From Flavobacterium sp. LC2016-23 (GTDB lineage Bacteria > Bacteroidota > Bacteroidia > Flavobacteriales > Flavobacteriaceae): a DNA stretch of 64,000 nt. The notes beneath the pieces were generated by a model, which searched no databases, was not told the origin of the DNA, and saw only the letters and a list, made by a program, of their open reading frames with translations. Shown here in pieces: positions 51,909-59,896 of this stretch. Positions within the stretch are counted from its first letter, which is position 1; each line of letters opens with the position of its first letter. Position numbers and translations under genes: made by a program. Where the stretch lies: assembly GCF_009674775.1 (NCBI RefSeq), contig NZ_WKKE01000003.1:223799-287798 (forward strand). The letters are read 5' to 3'.

Positions 51909-52931
51909 CTAAGCTTCTGAGTTTGACTTAACATATTCCAGGACGGTTGCATCGAAATTTTGGGAATGACCGATAAATGTACTTTTGATGGGCAGGTAAT
52001 ACAATTGAGAAGCCAGTTTAGAATCCTTCAGACGTACAAAATCCTTCTCTGTCGTAATGATTTTTTTGCTTCCGGCTTTACTCTGAATGCTGTCTAAATC
52101 TGAATCAGAAAAATGATGATGATCCGGAAAAATCAGCGTTTCATCTTTTTCATTTTTTAGATAGTCAAAAAACGGTTTGGGCTTTGCAATTCCGGCCAAA
52201 AGCAGTTTCGATTCGTTTTTAATTTCATTTACAGCTATTTTCTGCTCTTTACCATAAATAGAATCATCATAATCAATAAAAGTAAAATAGATTTGTTGCG
52301 AAGAAGTCGGTTTCAGTTTCAGACGAATCTGCTCCTGTTTTTCAGCATTCAAATCTTTTGGGCATTTTGTAACTATAATAAGATTAGCTCTTGTGGCTCC
52401 GCTTCTGCTTTCTCGAAGATTTCCGGTCGGCAGCATAAAATCGTCAGCATATAAATCATCATACGAGCTTAACAAAATATAAAAACCTGCTTTTACTTTT
52501 CGGTGTTGGTAAGCATCATCTAATAAAATTACCTGCGGTTTTTCATTTTGGGAAAGCAATTGTGTAATTCCATTTGTTCTGTCCGCATCAACAGCCACCT
52601 GAATATTTGGGAATTTCTGATAAAACTGAAAAGGTTCATCTCCTAAAATTTCAGCATTGGAGGCCGCTCCGGCCAGAACAAAACCTTCCGATTTTCGCTT
52701 ATAGCCGCGACTCAGTGTTGCCACTTTGTATTTATCTGACAACAATCGAATGAGATATTCGATCTGAGGTGTTTTTCCGGTTCCTCCAACACTCAGGTTT
52801 CCGACAGCAATAACAGGAATATCAAATGCATTAGATTTCAAAATTCCCTTATCAAAAAGATAATTCCTGACTGATGTAATGAATCCGTATAAAATGGCAA
52901 ACGGAAAAAGTATTTTTCGAAGTAAGTTCAT
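51909..52931 (-). CDS. lpxK: Tetraacyldisaccharide 4'-kinase
   Basis: A 340-residue kinase adding the 4'-phosphate of lipid A. One N-terminal membrane anchor (about 5-22), P-loop GNLSVGGTGKTPQIEYL, the pair DAYQHR with LLDDAYQHRKVK, and C-terminal KKIITTEKDFVRLKD. Normal length. Its start is 4 nt from the stop of the toxin gene on the same strand. Confidence 0.95.
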   Translation of the reverse strand: MNLLRKILFPFAILYGFITSVRNYLFDKGILKSNAFDIPVIAVGNLSVGGTGKTPQIEYLIRLLSDKYKVATLSRGYKRKSEGFVLAGAASNAEILGDEPFQFYQKFPNIQVAVDADRTNGITQLLSQNEKPQVILLDDAYQHRKVKAGFYILLSSYDDLYADDFMLPTGNLRESRSGATRANLIIVTKCPKDLNAEKQEQIRLKLKPTSSQQIYFTFIDYDDSIYGKEQKIAVNEIKNESKLLLAGIAKPKPFFDYLKNEKDETLIFPDHHHFSDSDLDSIQSKAGSKKIITTEKDFVRLKDSKLASQLYYLPIKSTFIGHSQNFDATVLEYVKSNSEA

Positions 52932-52935
52932 AGAA

Positions 52936-53217
52936 TTATTTATCAGAATAATGTCCCATTGCAGAAACTATAATAACGGTTACAATTTCTTCGTCTACCC
53001 TATAAATAATTCTGTCCCTTTGATTAATTCTTCTGGACCAATATCCTTTAAGATCATATTTTAACTCTTCAGGCTGACCTTCACCAAAAAAAGGATCTTC
53101 AGTAAGTTCTAGCAGTATTTTTTCAATCTTTTTTATAGTAGCTTTATTACCTGATTTATAGTGGCTTTTCAAATCTCTACGGGCAATATTATCAAATTCT
53201 ACAAAATACTTCCCCAT
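52936..53217 (-). CDS. YoeB/Txe-type toxin of a toxin-antitoxin pair
   Basis: A 93-residue RelE-superfamily ribonuclease toxin. Sequence features: EFDNIARRDLKSHYKSGNKATIKKIEKILLELTEDPFFGEGQPEELKYDLKGYWSRRINQRDRIIYRV, ending in SAMGHYSDK, with the C-terminal His-Tyr pair typical of YoeB/Txe. Such toxins cleave mRNA on the ribosome. Its start overlaps the antitoxin gene by 19 nt. Just downstream is lpxK on the same strand. Confidence 0.88.
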   Translation of the reverse strand: MGKYFVEFDNIARRDLKSHYKSGNKATIKKIEKILLELTEDPFFGEGQPEELKYDLKGYWSRRINQRDRIIYRVDEEIVTVIIVSAMGHYSDK

Positions 53218-53441
53218 ATATCCTCAGGATTTAATCTTGTAGTTTTTCCTTTTTTAATATTTGATTCTGCTTTTTTAATTTTTGCAACAAATTCAGGACT
53301 ATAAAAGCTTTCCCCTTCTTTATTTTTTTCAGAATCTGTGTCAATAATTTCTATTCCTTCAACACCTTTAAAAAAAGCTTCAAACATAGCCATAAATGCT
53401 TTTCCTGTTTTGGTACGCTCGTTGATTTTTATAGTAGTCAT
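53199..53441 (-). CDS. Antitoxin of the YoeB/Txe pair (DUF2683-like)
   Basis: An 80-residue protein with an N-terminal beta-strand/helix (MTTIKINERTKTGKAFMAMFEAFF), likely for dimerisation and operator binding, and a charged C-terminal tail (about 55-80, VAKIKKAESNIKKGKTTRL) for toxin binding. Matches the small DUF2683-type antitoxins of Bacteroidota. First gene of the pair; overlaps the toxin. Confidence 0.8.
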   Translation of the reverse strand: MTTIKINERTKTGKAFMAMFEAFFKGVEGIEIIDTDSEKNKEGESFYSPEFVAKIKKAESNIKKGKTTRLNPEDIWGSIL

Positions 53442-53560
53442 AACTTTAAGTTTAGAACTACAAATATACTAAAATCATATGAGTGGTATATATAATATAA
53501 ATGAAACAAACATCCTTTGTGACAAACATTGAGTTAGTAATGTATATTTTTTTTCGTTAA

Positions 53561-53615
53561 TTTGTTTCAGGTTTCAATTCCCATAAAAATTTTGAAACCT
53601 GAAACCTGAAACAAA
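53561..53615. repeat. Inverted repeat TTTGTTTCAGGTTTCAA
   Basis: TTTGTTTCAGGTTTCAA (53561-53577) pairs with GAAACCTGAAACCTGAAACAAA (from 53594), with one GAAACCT unit doubled on the right arm. Same family as 30102-30158. Ends 5 nt before the nif3-like ATG. Confidence 0.65.
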
Positions 53616-53620
53616 ATTCA

Positions 53621-54715
53621 ATGAAAATCAAAGAAATAGTAACAGTTCTTGAAGAAATGGCTCCTTTAGCTTATGCCGAAGATTTTGATAACGTCGGACT
53701 TCTGGTGGGTGATGCCGAAATGGAAAGCACGGGTGTCTTAGTTTGTCACGATGCCTTAGAAACTGTTATTGCCGAAGCTATTGCTAAGAATTGCAATCTG
53801 GTCGTTTGTTTTCACCCTATTTTATTCTCCGGAATCAAGAAAATTACCGGCAAGAATTATGTGGAGCGTGCGATTTTAAAAGCAATTAAAAATGACATTT
53901 CAATTTATGCGGTTCATACTGCTTTAGACAATCATTCAGCAGGCGTTAATAAAATATTCTGTGATGCATTGGGCTTATTAAACACGAAAGTATTGATTCC
54001 AAAACAGAATTTCATTCAGAAATTAGTTACGTATACCACTCCGGATAATTCTGAAAAAGTTCGAAACGCCTTATTTGACGCCGGAGCAGGAACTATAGGA
54101 AATTATGACAATTGCAGTTTTAATACCGAAGGTTTTTTCACTTTTAAAGGAAATGAAGACAGCAATCCTGTTATTGGAGAAAGAGGAAAATTACATACCG
54201 GAACCGAAATAAAAATTGAAGTTATTTTTGAAAAACATTTACAGTCTAAAATTCTGAAAGCCCTTTTTGCCAGTCATATTTACGAAGAAGTCGCTTATGA
54301 AATTTATACCCTGCAAAATTCACATCAGAATATCGGGTTAGGAATGATTGGCGAATTTGAGACTGAAATGGAGGAGAAAGACTTTTTATATTTTGTAAAA
54401 AATAAAATGATTGCCGATGGAATTCGCCATTCTGCTTTTCTGGGAAAAAAAATAAAAAAAGTAGCCGTTTTGGGAGGTTCGGGAAGTTTTGCCATAAAAA
54501 ATGCCATTCAGGCCGGAGCAGATGCTTTTTTGACCGCAGATTTAAAATACCATCAATTTTACGAAGCCGAAAACCGATTACTTTTGGCCGATATTGGTCA
54601 TTTTGAGAGTGAACGCTATACAAAAAACTATATTGTTGATTATCTTCAAAAAAAAATCCTTAATTTTGCCATCATTTTAGCAGAAGAAAATACAAATCCA
54701 GTTAAGTACTTATAG
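53621..54715 (+). CDS. Nif3-like dinuclear metal-centre protein
   Basis: A 364-residue Nif3/YqfO-family protein. The metal-binding part has AYAEDFDNVGLLVGD, FHPILFSGIKKITG, AVHTALDNHSAGVNKIFC and GHFESERYTKNY. An insertion domain (about 130-240) is of PII/CutA-like type, as in YqfO. Members form hexamers with two metals per subunit; a GTP cyclohydrolase I type 2 label is common but unproven. The coiled-coil gene follows after 3 nt and the two are often paired. Confidence 0.93.
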   Translation: MKIKEIVTVLEEMAPLAYAEDFDNVGLLVGDAEMESTGVLVCHDALETVIAEAIAKNCNLVVCFHPILFSGIKKITGKNYVERAILKAIKNDISIYAVHTALDNHSAGVNKIFCDALGLLNTKVLIPKQNFIQKLVTYTTPDNSEKVRNALFDAGAGTIGNYDNCSFNTEGFFTFKGNEDSNPVIGERGKLHTGTEIKIEVIFEKHLQSKILKALFASHIYEEVAYEIYTLQNSHQNIGLGMIGEFETEMEEKDFLYFVKNKMIADGIRHSAFLGKKIKKVAVLGGSGSFAIKNAIQAGADAFLTADLKYHQFYEAENRLLLADIGHFESERYTKNYIVDYLQKKILNFAIILAEENTNPVKYL

Positions 54716-54718
54716 AAT

Positions 54719-55498
54719 ATGGCGAATACGAAAGAATTAAGTGTTGAGGACAAGTTAAGAGCAATATACGATTTACAGCTTATTGACACCCGAATTGACG
54801 AAATCAGAAACGTAAGAGGAGAACTTCCGTTAGAAGTTGAAGATTTAGAAGATGAAGTTGCAGGTTTAAGCACGCGTTCAGAGAAATTGAAAAGTGAACT
54901 TGAAGTAGTTGAGGATCTTATCAAAGCAAAGAAAAATGCAATTGATGAGCACAAAGAAGTGATCAAAAAATACACAAAACAACAAGAATCAGTTCGTAAT
55001 AACAGAGAATTTAATTCTTTGACTAAAGAGGTTGAATTTCAGGAATTGGAAATTCAATTGGCTGAGAAGCAAATCAAAGAAATGAAAGCTTCTATCGAGC
55101 ATAAGAAAGAAGTTATTGCTAATTTAAAAGAAAAACTAGATTCAAAAAGTTCTCATTTAAAACATAAAAAATCAGAACTGGATGCAATTATGGCAGAAAC
55201 TCAAAAAGAAGAAATCTTCTTGTCTGAGAAATCTGCAGAGTTTTCAGCATTGATTGAAGAAAGGTTATTAGCGGCTTATACAAGAATCAGAACTAGTGTT
55301 CGTAATGGTTTAGCGGTTGTTTCTATCGAAAGAGGAGCATCTGCAGGATCATTCTTCACTATTCCTCCACAAACTCAGGTTGAAATTGCTTCAAGAAAGA
55401 AAATCATCACCGATGAGCACTCCGGAAGAATTTTAGTAGACAGCGCACTGGCTGAAGAAGAGAAAGAAAAAATGGAACAATTGTTCTCAAAATTCTAA
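54719..55498 (+). CDS. Coiled-coil protein of the C4 zinc-ribbon family, cysteines lost
   Basis: A 259-residue protein that is mostly an antiparallel coiled coil (about 15-180). The C-terminal end corresponds to the zinc ribbon of this family (usual CxxC ... CxxC around a PPQ motif), but here reads RGASAGSFFTIPPQTQVEIA and IITDEHSGRILVDS, so all four Cys positions are replaced by Ala/Ser/Asp/Ser and no zinc can be bound as usual. The fold may be kept without metal. Placed after the nif3-like gene, a conserved pairing. Function unknown; nucleic-acid or nucleotide binding is proposed for the family. Confidence 0.88.
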   Translation: MANTKELSVEDKLRAIYDLQLIDTRIDEIRNVRGELPLEVEDLEDEVAGLSTRSEKLKSELEVVEDLIKAKKNAIDEHKEVIKKYTKQQESVRNNREFNSLTKEVEFQELEIQLAEKQIKEMKASIEHKKEVIANLKEKLDSKSSHLKHKKSELDAIMAETQKEEIFLSEKSAEFSALIEERLLAAYTRIRTSVRNGLAVVSIERGASAGSFFTIPPQTQVEIASRKKIITDEHSGRILVDSALAEEEKEKMEQLFSKF

Positions 55499-55504
55499 AT
55501 AACT

Positions 55505-55532
55505 GTCCCGATCTGATCGGGACTTTTTTTTG
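55505..55532 (+). terminator. Terminator of the nif3-coiled-coil pair
   Basis: GTCCCGATC-T-GATCGGGAC (55505-55523) followed by eight Ts, 6 nt after the stop. Confidence 0.92.
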
Positions 55533-55544
55533 TTAAAATTTTTC

Positions 55545-55623
55545 GCCACGAATTTCACTAATTTCACCAATTTTTAAATACTAAGAATAAAAATTCGTGC
55601 TAAATTTGTGAAATTCGTGGCGA
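55545..55623. repeat. Inverted repeat CGCCACGAATTTCAC
   Basis: CGCCACGAATTTCAC (55545-55559) pairs with GTGAAATTCGTGGCG (55609-55623). Same family as 38567-38698, 39461-39522 and 41791-41846. Confidence 0.7.
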
Positions 55624-55676
55624 TCTTTTTTAGATCTCGTTTCGAATAATTATACTTTATAATTAAAACTATTATT

Positions 55677-56537
55677 TTGGGACTTAAAAAAGGAATTCGT
55701 TTTATTACATTAAAATCGGTCGGATCATATATTAACTTCCTGAGTTATGTACGCCCGCAAAAAGCTCTTGCACTTTCTTACGCATTATTTAGCCAGCCAA
55801 GAATTGGAAGGTTAAACAAAGAGCAATTACCCAAAATATTACAAAAGGCCGAAACAGAAACGTTTCATCACAACGAACATTATTTTCAAACCTATATCTG
55901 GAACGGAAACGAAACCAAAATCTTACTCGTTCACGGATGGGAAAGCAATGCTTCCCGCTGGAAAAAAACCCTGCCTCATCTTCAGAAATCAGGAAGTACT
56001 ATTATCGCTATTGACGCTCCGGCTCACGGGCAAAGCAGCGGTAAAGAATTTAATGTTCCGCTCTATGCTGAATTCATCAATAAAGCCGTAGAAAAATACC
56101 AGCCCACAATTATTATCGGTCATTCTATTGGTGGAGCTGCCTGCGTTTACCATCAGTATTTATTCCCGAACACCAGCATTACCAAAATGGTAATTTTGGG
56201 TGCACCTTCCGATTTGAAGACTCTTATCAATAATTACATTTCGATGCTGAGTCTGAATACCAGAATGTTTTCGCTTCTGGAAAGCCGTTTTGCGGATCGC
56301 TTCAACTTTAAACTGGAAGATTTTTCAGGAAAGAAATTTGCCGCGGAATTTAATATTCCGGGATTAGTCGCTCACGATACTACAGATAAAATAGTTGCTT
56401 TTGAAGAAGGAAAAAAAATTGTCAGTAATTGGAAAAACAGTCAGTTTATAGAAACCAAAGGTTTAGGACACGGAATGCATGATGACGAATTGTATCAGAA
56501 AGTGATTGACTTCTTGTTTTCCGAACAGGTTTCTTAG
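55677..56537 (+). CDS. Alpha/beta-hydrolase
   Basis: A 286-residue hydrolase. The nucleophile elbow is GHSIGGAA, preceded by LVHGWESNASRWKKTLPHL and IAIDAPAHGQSSGK; the His is in GLGHGMHDDELY and the Asp in VAHDTTDKIV. It starts at TTG 55677; there is no ATG before the first conserved segment, so TTG seems right. Soluble, no signal peptide. Substrate unknown (lipase/esterase-like group). Confidence 0.85.
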   Translation: MGLKKGIRFITLKSVGSYINFLSYVRPQKALALSYALFSQPRIGRLNKEQLPKILQKAETETFHHNEHYFQTYIWNGNETKILLVHGWESNASRWKKTLPHLQKSGSTIIAIDAPAHGQSSGKEFNVPLYAEFINKAVEKYQPTIIIGHSIGGAACVYHQYLFPNTSITKMVILGAPSDLKTLINNYISMLSLNTRMFSLLESRFADRFNFKLEDFSGKKFAAEFNIPGLVAHDTTDKIVAFEEGKKIVSNWKNSQFIETKGLGHGMHDDELYQKVIDFLFSEQVS

Positions 56538-56634
56538 GAGGTTCAGAGAGGCTAAGGTTCAAAGGAACAAAGGTTTCTTACTGAACCGCGCATCTCACAT
56601 TTTCACATTCTCAAATTTTCTCATTTTCTCATTT

Positions 56635-57312
56635 TCAAACAACAATTTTAAAATACCCAAAAAGCTCTTTTTCTCCTTTTCCGGTAATCTGTATGGCTCT
56701 TGAATCTTTTGTTCTTCTTAACCAGTCATCAGCAATCATTTTATCTAATAAAGATGCTCCAACTGAACCGGCAATGTGATTTTTTCTTTCACTCCAGTCC
56801 AAACAGGGTTTGAGAAATAATCGTCTTTGTTTTTTCAGATCTTCGACATTAATTCCGAAATCAGAAAACCATTTTACTCCTTCTGAACTTACTTCGAATC
56901 TGGTATCCAAATCCAGGATAATATGCTGTTCCAGTAAACTTTCGGCAACTGCAACACCAATTTTCCCCGCCAGATGATCGTAACACGTCCGGCAGTGTTT
57001 TATCGGGGAATGTTTTTCGGAATTTTTCTTTTGCAGACTGACCGGCGGAATCAAGCTTGCCATGGCTTCAATTGCATACGCCACTTCCTTATTCGAAAAT
57101 CTATAATATTTATGACGTCCTTGTTTTTCTACAGACAGCAGACCTGCATCTAACAGTTTTGCCAGATGCATGCTGATATTTTGTGGCGATGTAGAAACGG
57201 TAATCGCCAGTTCAGTCGCTGTAAAAACTTTACCATCGAGTAAAGTCCACATGATGACTGCCCGCACCGGGTCTCCGATTAACGAAGCTATCTTTATAAA
57301 CTGATCTTCCAT
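56635..57312 (-). CDS. ArsR-type winged-helix transcriptional regulator
   Basis: About 225 residues from the ATG at 57312; a TTG 9 nt upstream is less likely. Residues about 1-90 form the ArsR winged helix (RAVIMWTLLDGKVFTATELA; SPQNISMHLAKLLDAGLLSVEKQGRHKYYRF). The rest has a CxxC (HCRTCYDHLAGKIG) and a longer C-terminal domain of its own. Divergent from the P450 gene with 77 nt between, so it probably controls it. Known relatives in Flavobacteria sit near stress or oxidation genes; the inducer is unknown. Confidence 0.85.
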   Translation of the reverse strand: MEDQFIKIASLIGDPVRAVIMWTLLDGKVFTATELAITVSTSPQNISMHLAKLLDAGLLSVEKQGRHKYYRFSNKEVAYAIEAMASLIPPVSLQKKNSEKHSPIKHCRTCYDHLAGKIGVAVAESLLEQHIILDLDTRFEVSSEGVKWFSDFGINVEDLKKQRRLFLKPCLDWSERKNHIAGSVGASLLDKMIADDWLRRTKDSRAIQITGKGEKELFGYFKIVV

Positions 57313-57364
57313 TTTATGCAATCATAGTTAAACTCACACTGAAGTATTACATCGTAAAGTTAAA

Positions 57365-57372
57365 TAACTTTG
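57365..57372 (+). promoter_or_regulatory. -7 element of the P450-monooxygenase operon
   Basis: TAACTTTG, a TAnnTTTG match, 17 nt before the P450 ATG. No TTG is visible at the usual distance, so an activator or loss of repression by the divergent ArsR-type protein is plausible. Confidence 0.45.
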
Positions 57373-57389
57373 TCAAAAACAATTACACC

Positions 57390-58559
57390 ATGTCTACTTT
57401 ATTTCTACAGTCCGAAGTCAAAAACCCCTATTCTTTCTATCAACAAATGACAGCGGAAAACCCTGTTTACTGGGATGAAACCCATAAAATCTGGGCCCTT
57501 TATTCCTATTCCGCCTGTGTCGAAATATTAAACCATACCGCCGCGCACATTCCAGCCTTTCCTGCAAACGATAATTTTAATACATCTGCTGCGAAAATCA
57601 TCAGGAACTTAGCCCGGTTATCAAACGGAATTCAGCACGAAATCGCAAAAGAAACTGCGGTTATTCTTTTTTCATTCCTGAAAAATGTTGGAATAGACAC
57701 TATTTTAGAAGAATTGCTTCCAAAAGAAGTAATTCAGAATCCCATAAACTGGGTGGATCTGGTCTGCAAAAAATTACCAATTTTAACGGTTTTAAAAAGT
57801 TTTGATTTTAATGAAAAAGACACTCATTTCATCTGTGAAAAGATAACGCAGCTTGTCAAAATAATGCAACCTAACAAAACCGCTGAAGCTATCGAATCAA
57901 TCAATACCGTTTCGGAAGAGATTTATGGCATCACGGAAAGACACATTGTAAAACTTCCTTTTTATAAAGCCCTGATTGATAAAATTTCGGCCTCTTACTG
58001 TATTTCTTTGGAAGAAGCGATTTCAATGGGCGTAAGCAATCTAATCGGATTGTTTATACAAAGTTATGATGCCGGCAGAGGACTTTTAAGCAATTCATTA
58101 CTTCAAATACTTTCGAAAGAGAACCTTCCTGAAAATAAAACAGAGAAAGGCCTGATACAAAAAATGGTTTTGGAAACCTTACGCTTTGATCCACCCATTC
58201 AGAATACCAGACGGATGGCAACAGAAGACATTCCGTTAAATAAAATCACCATCAAAAAGAACGATTCAATTTTGATTGTGCTCGCGGCCGCTAATCGTGA
58301 TCCGCTGCAATTCATAAATGCAATGAATTTTGATATTGAAAGGAATAACAATCACGAACATCTGACTTTCGGATCCGGCGGCCATATGTGCGTGGCCAAA
58401 CATTTCTCTGTTCATATTACAACAGAAACTTTGTACTATTTGTTCCGCAACTTCAATATTGTACTTTCGGGGAATGAAATAACATACGAACCACTAATAA
58501 ATGTCCGATTACCAAAAGCAATCTGGATTTCACTTTATAATTTAAACCAAACACTATGA
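57390..58559 (+). CDS. Cytochrome P450-like protein
   Basis: A 389-residue soluble heme protein. The heme loop FGSGGHMCVAKHFS has the cysteine ligand Cys334, and the K-helix ETLRFDPPIQNTRR has ExxR. In the I-helix the usual AG-x-D-T-T reads QSYDAG (Asp227, Ala228, Gly229): the acid is kept but the threonines that help deliver protons to oxygen are gone. The enzyme may use peroxide or a special substrate. The next gene, an antibiotic-biosynthesis-type monooxygenase, overlaps its stop by 4 nt. No ferredoxin or reductase gene nearby. Substrate unknown. Confidence 0.8.
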   Translation: MSTLFLQSEVKNPYSFYQQMTAENPVYWDETHKIWALYSYSACVEILNHTAAHIPAFPANDNFNTSAAKIIRNLARLSNGIQHEIAKETAVILFSFLKNVGIDTILEELLPKEVIQNPINWVDLVCKKLPILTVLKSFDFNEKDTHFICEKITQLVKIMQPNKTAEAIESINTVSEEIYGITERHIVKLPFYKALIDKISASYCISLEEAISMGVSNLIGLFIQSYDAGRGLLSNSLLQILSKENLPENKTEKGLIQKMVLETLRFDPPIQNTRRMATEDIPLNKITIKKNDSILIVLAAANRDPLQFINAMNFDIERNNNHEHLTFGSGGHMCVAKHFSVHITTETLYYLFRNFNIVLSGNEITYEPLINVRLPKAIWISLYNLNQTL

Positions 58560-58900
58560 TAGCCGTAATTTTTGAAGTCATACCAAACGAAGGAAAAAAA
58601 GCAGAATATCTGAACATTGCAGCAAATCTAAGACCCGAATTAGATCAGATAGACGGGTTTATTTCCATTGAAAGATTTCAGAGTTTTAACGATCCAGACA
58701 AAGTGCTGTCTTTATCTTTCTGGAAAGACGAGGAAAGCATTTTGAAATGGAGAAATCTTGAAATGCACCGCTTTGCGCAATCCAAGGGACGTGAAGCGAT
58801 CTTCAGGGATTATCATTTAAGAATTGCGACTGTCGTTCGTGATTATGGCATGTTCGACCGTAAAGAAGCCCCGAAGGACAGTTTAAATTTTCATGGTTGA
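58556..58900 (+). CDS. ABM-type antibiotic biosynthesis monooxygenase-like protein
   Basis: A 114-residue ferredoxin-like protein of the ABM family (VIFEVIPNEGKKAEYLNIAANL; IDGFISIERFQSFNDPDKVLSLSFWKDEESILKWRNLEMHRFAQ; DYHLRIATVVRDYGMFDRKEAP). Members are small oxygenases, heme-degrading or quinol-oxidising, working without added cofactor, or stress proteins. Translation is coupled to the P450 gene (ATGA overlap), so both probably act in one oxidative pathway under the divergent ArsR-type regulator. Confidence 0.85.
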   Translation: MIAVIFEVIPNEGKKAEYLNIAANLRPELDQIDGFISIERFQSFNDPDKVLSLSFWKDEESILKWRNLEMHRFAQSKGREAIFRDYHLRIATVVRDYGMFDRKEAPKDSLNFHG

Positions 58901-58967
58901 TTTTTTTTAAGGGACAAAGGGACAAAGATGCAAAGGTTCAAAGATGGTTTTTTAGTTAAAACCTAAG

Positions 58968-59037
58968 AAACCGAGCCATCTAAGATCTAAGAAGTCTAAC
59001 AATCTAAAAATCTAATAAAGTCCAATAAATCTAAATT
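58968..59037. repeat. AATCTAAAAA-type intergenic repeats before rluF
   Basis: Repeated TCTAA, AATCTAAAAATCTAA and TCTAAG units over about 70 nt (GATCTAAGAAGTCTAACAATC and so on), a member of the repeat type also found at 35487 and 36241. No gene is encoded. Confidence 0.5.
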
Positions 59038-59042
59038 TTGAC

Positions 59043-59050
59043 TACTTTTG
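59043..59050 (+). promoter_or_regulatory. -7 element of rluF, near-leaderless
   Basis: TACTTTTG lies only 4 nt before the rluF ATG (59055). If it is the -7 element, transcription would start at or next to the ATG, giving a leaderless message. No clear TTG at the usual distance. Confidence 0.4.
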
Positions 59051-59054
59051 CAGT

Positions 59055-59867
59055 ATGGAAGAGAATTTAAAACGTCTTAATAAATTTATTGGGGAAACCG
59101 GTTATTGTTCCCGTCGTGAAGCCGATAAACTTATCGAAGAAGGACGTGTCACAATAAATGGAGTTGTGCCTGAAATGGGAACGAAAGTTTCTCCGGATGA
59201 TGAAGTACGCATAGACGGAAAATTAATCGTTGAGAAACACGAAAAAATGGTGTATCTGGCGTTCAACAAACCCGTTGGAATCGAGTGTACTACTAATTTG
59301 GAAGTGAGAAATAATATTGTGGATTATATCAATTATCCGAAACGTATTTTTCCAATCGGACGATTGGATAAAGCCAGTGAAGGATTAATTTTCATGACGA
59401 ATGATGGCGATATCGTCAACAAGATTTTACGCGCCAGAAACAACCACGAAAAAGAGTATACGGTAACCGTAAACAAACCTATTACGGATCGTTTTATACA
59501 ACGAATGGGAAATGGGGTTCCGATTCTGGATACAGTTACCCGAAAATGTAAAGTAGAACAAATCAGTAAATACACCTTCAAAATCATTCTGACTCAAGGT
59601 TTAAACCGCCAGATTCGTAGAATGACCGAATATTTAGGGTATGATGTAACCGCATTGAAACGTATCCGAATTATCAATATTTCGCTGGATGTTCCTGTTG
59701 GACGTTACCGCGATCTGACTGATGATGAGATTAAAGAATTAAATCGTTTAATCGAGCCCTCCAGTAAAACAGAAGAAGCGAGCTTACCTAAAGCCGAAGC
59801 GCCAAAAAGGAGAACAGAATTTATTTCAGAACACGATCCGAGATTTAAGAAAAAAGGAGATTACTGA
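59055..59867 (+). CDS. rluF: 23S rRNA pseudouridine synthase RluF-like
   Basis: A 270-residue enzyme of the RsuA/RluB/E/F family that converts a uridine of 23S rRNA to pseudouridine. An N-terminal S4 RNA-binding domain (LNKFIGETGYCSRREADKLIEEGRVTING) is followed by the catalytic domain with the aspartate in GRLDKASEGLIFMTNDGD and the segments KEYTVTVNKPI and GLNRQIRRMTEYLGY. A Lys/Glu-rich tail extends about 30 residues past the usual end. Target uridine 2604 by family; not proven here. The stop lies inside a terminator hairpin. Confidence 0.92.
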   Translation: MEENLKRLNKFIGETGYCSRREADKLIEEGRVTINGVVPEMGTKVSPDDEVRIDGKLIVEKHEKMVYLAFNKPVGIECTTNLEVRNNIVDYINYPKRIFPIGRLDKASEGLIFMTNDGDIVNKILRARNNHEKEYTVTVNKPITDRFIQRMGNGVPILDTVTRKCKVEQISKYTFKIILTQGLNRQIRRMTEYLGYDVTALKRIRIINISLDVPVGRYRDLTDDEIKELNRLIEPSSKTEEASLPKAEAPKRRTEFISEHDPRFKKKGDY

Positions 59868-59881
59868 CAATCTCCTTTTTT
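59852..59881. terminator. Terminator between rluF and the LytTR gene
   Basis: AAAAAGGAGATT (59852-59863) and AATCTCCTTTTT (59870-59881) form a 12-bp stem overlapping the rluF stop; symmetric ends let it end transcripts from both sides. Confidence 0.85.
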
Positions 59882-59896
59882 CTTTTTATAACATAT

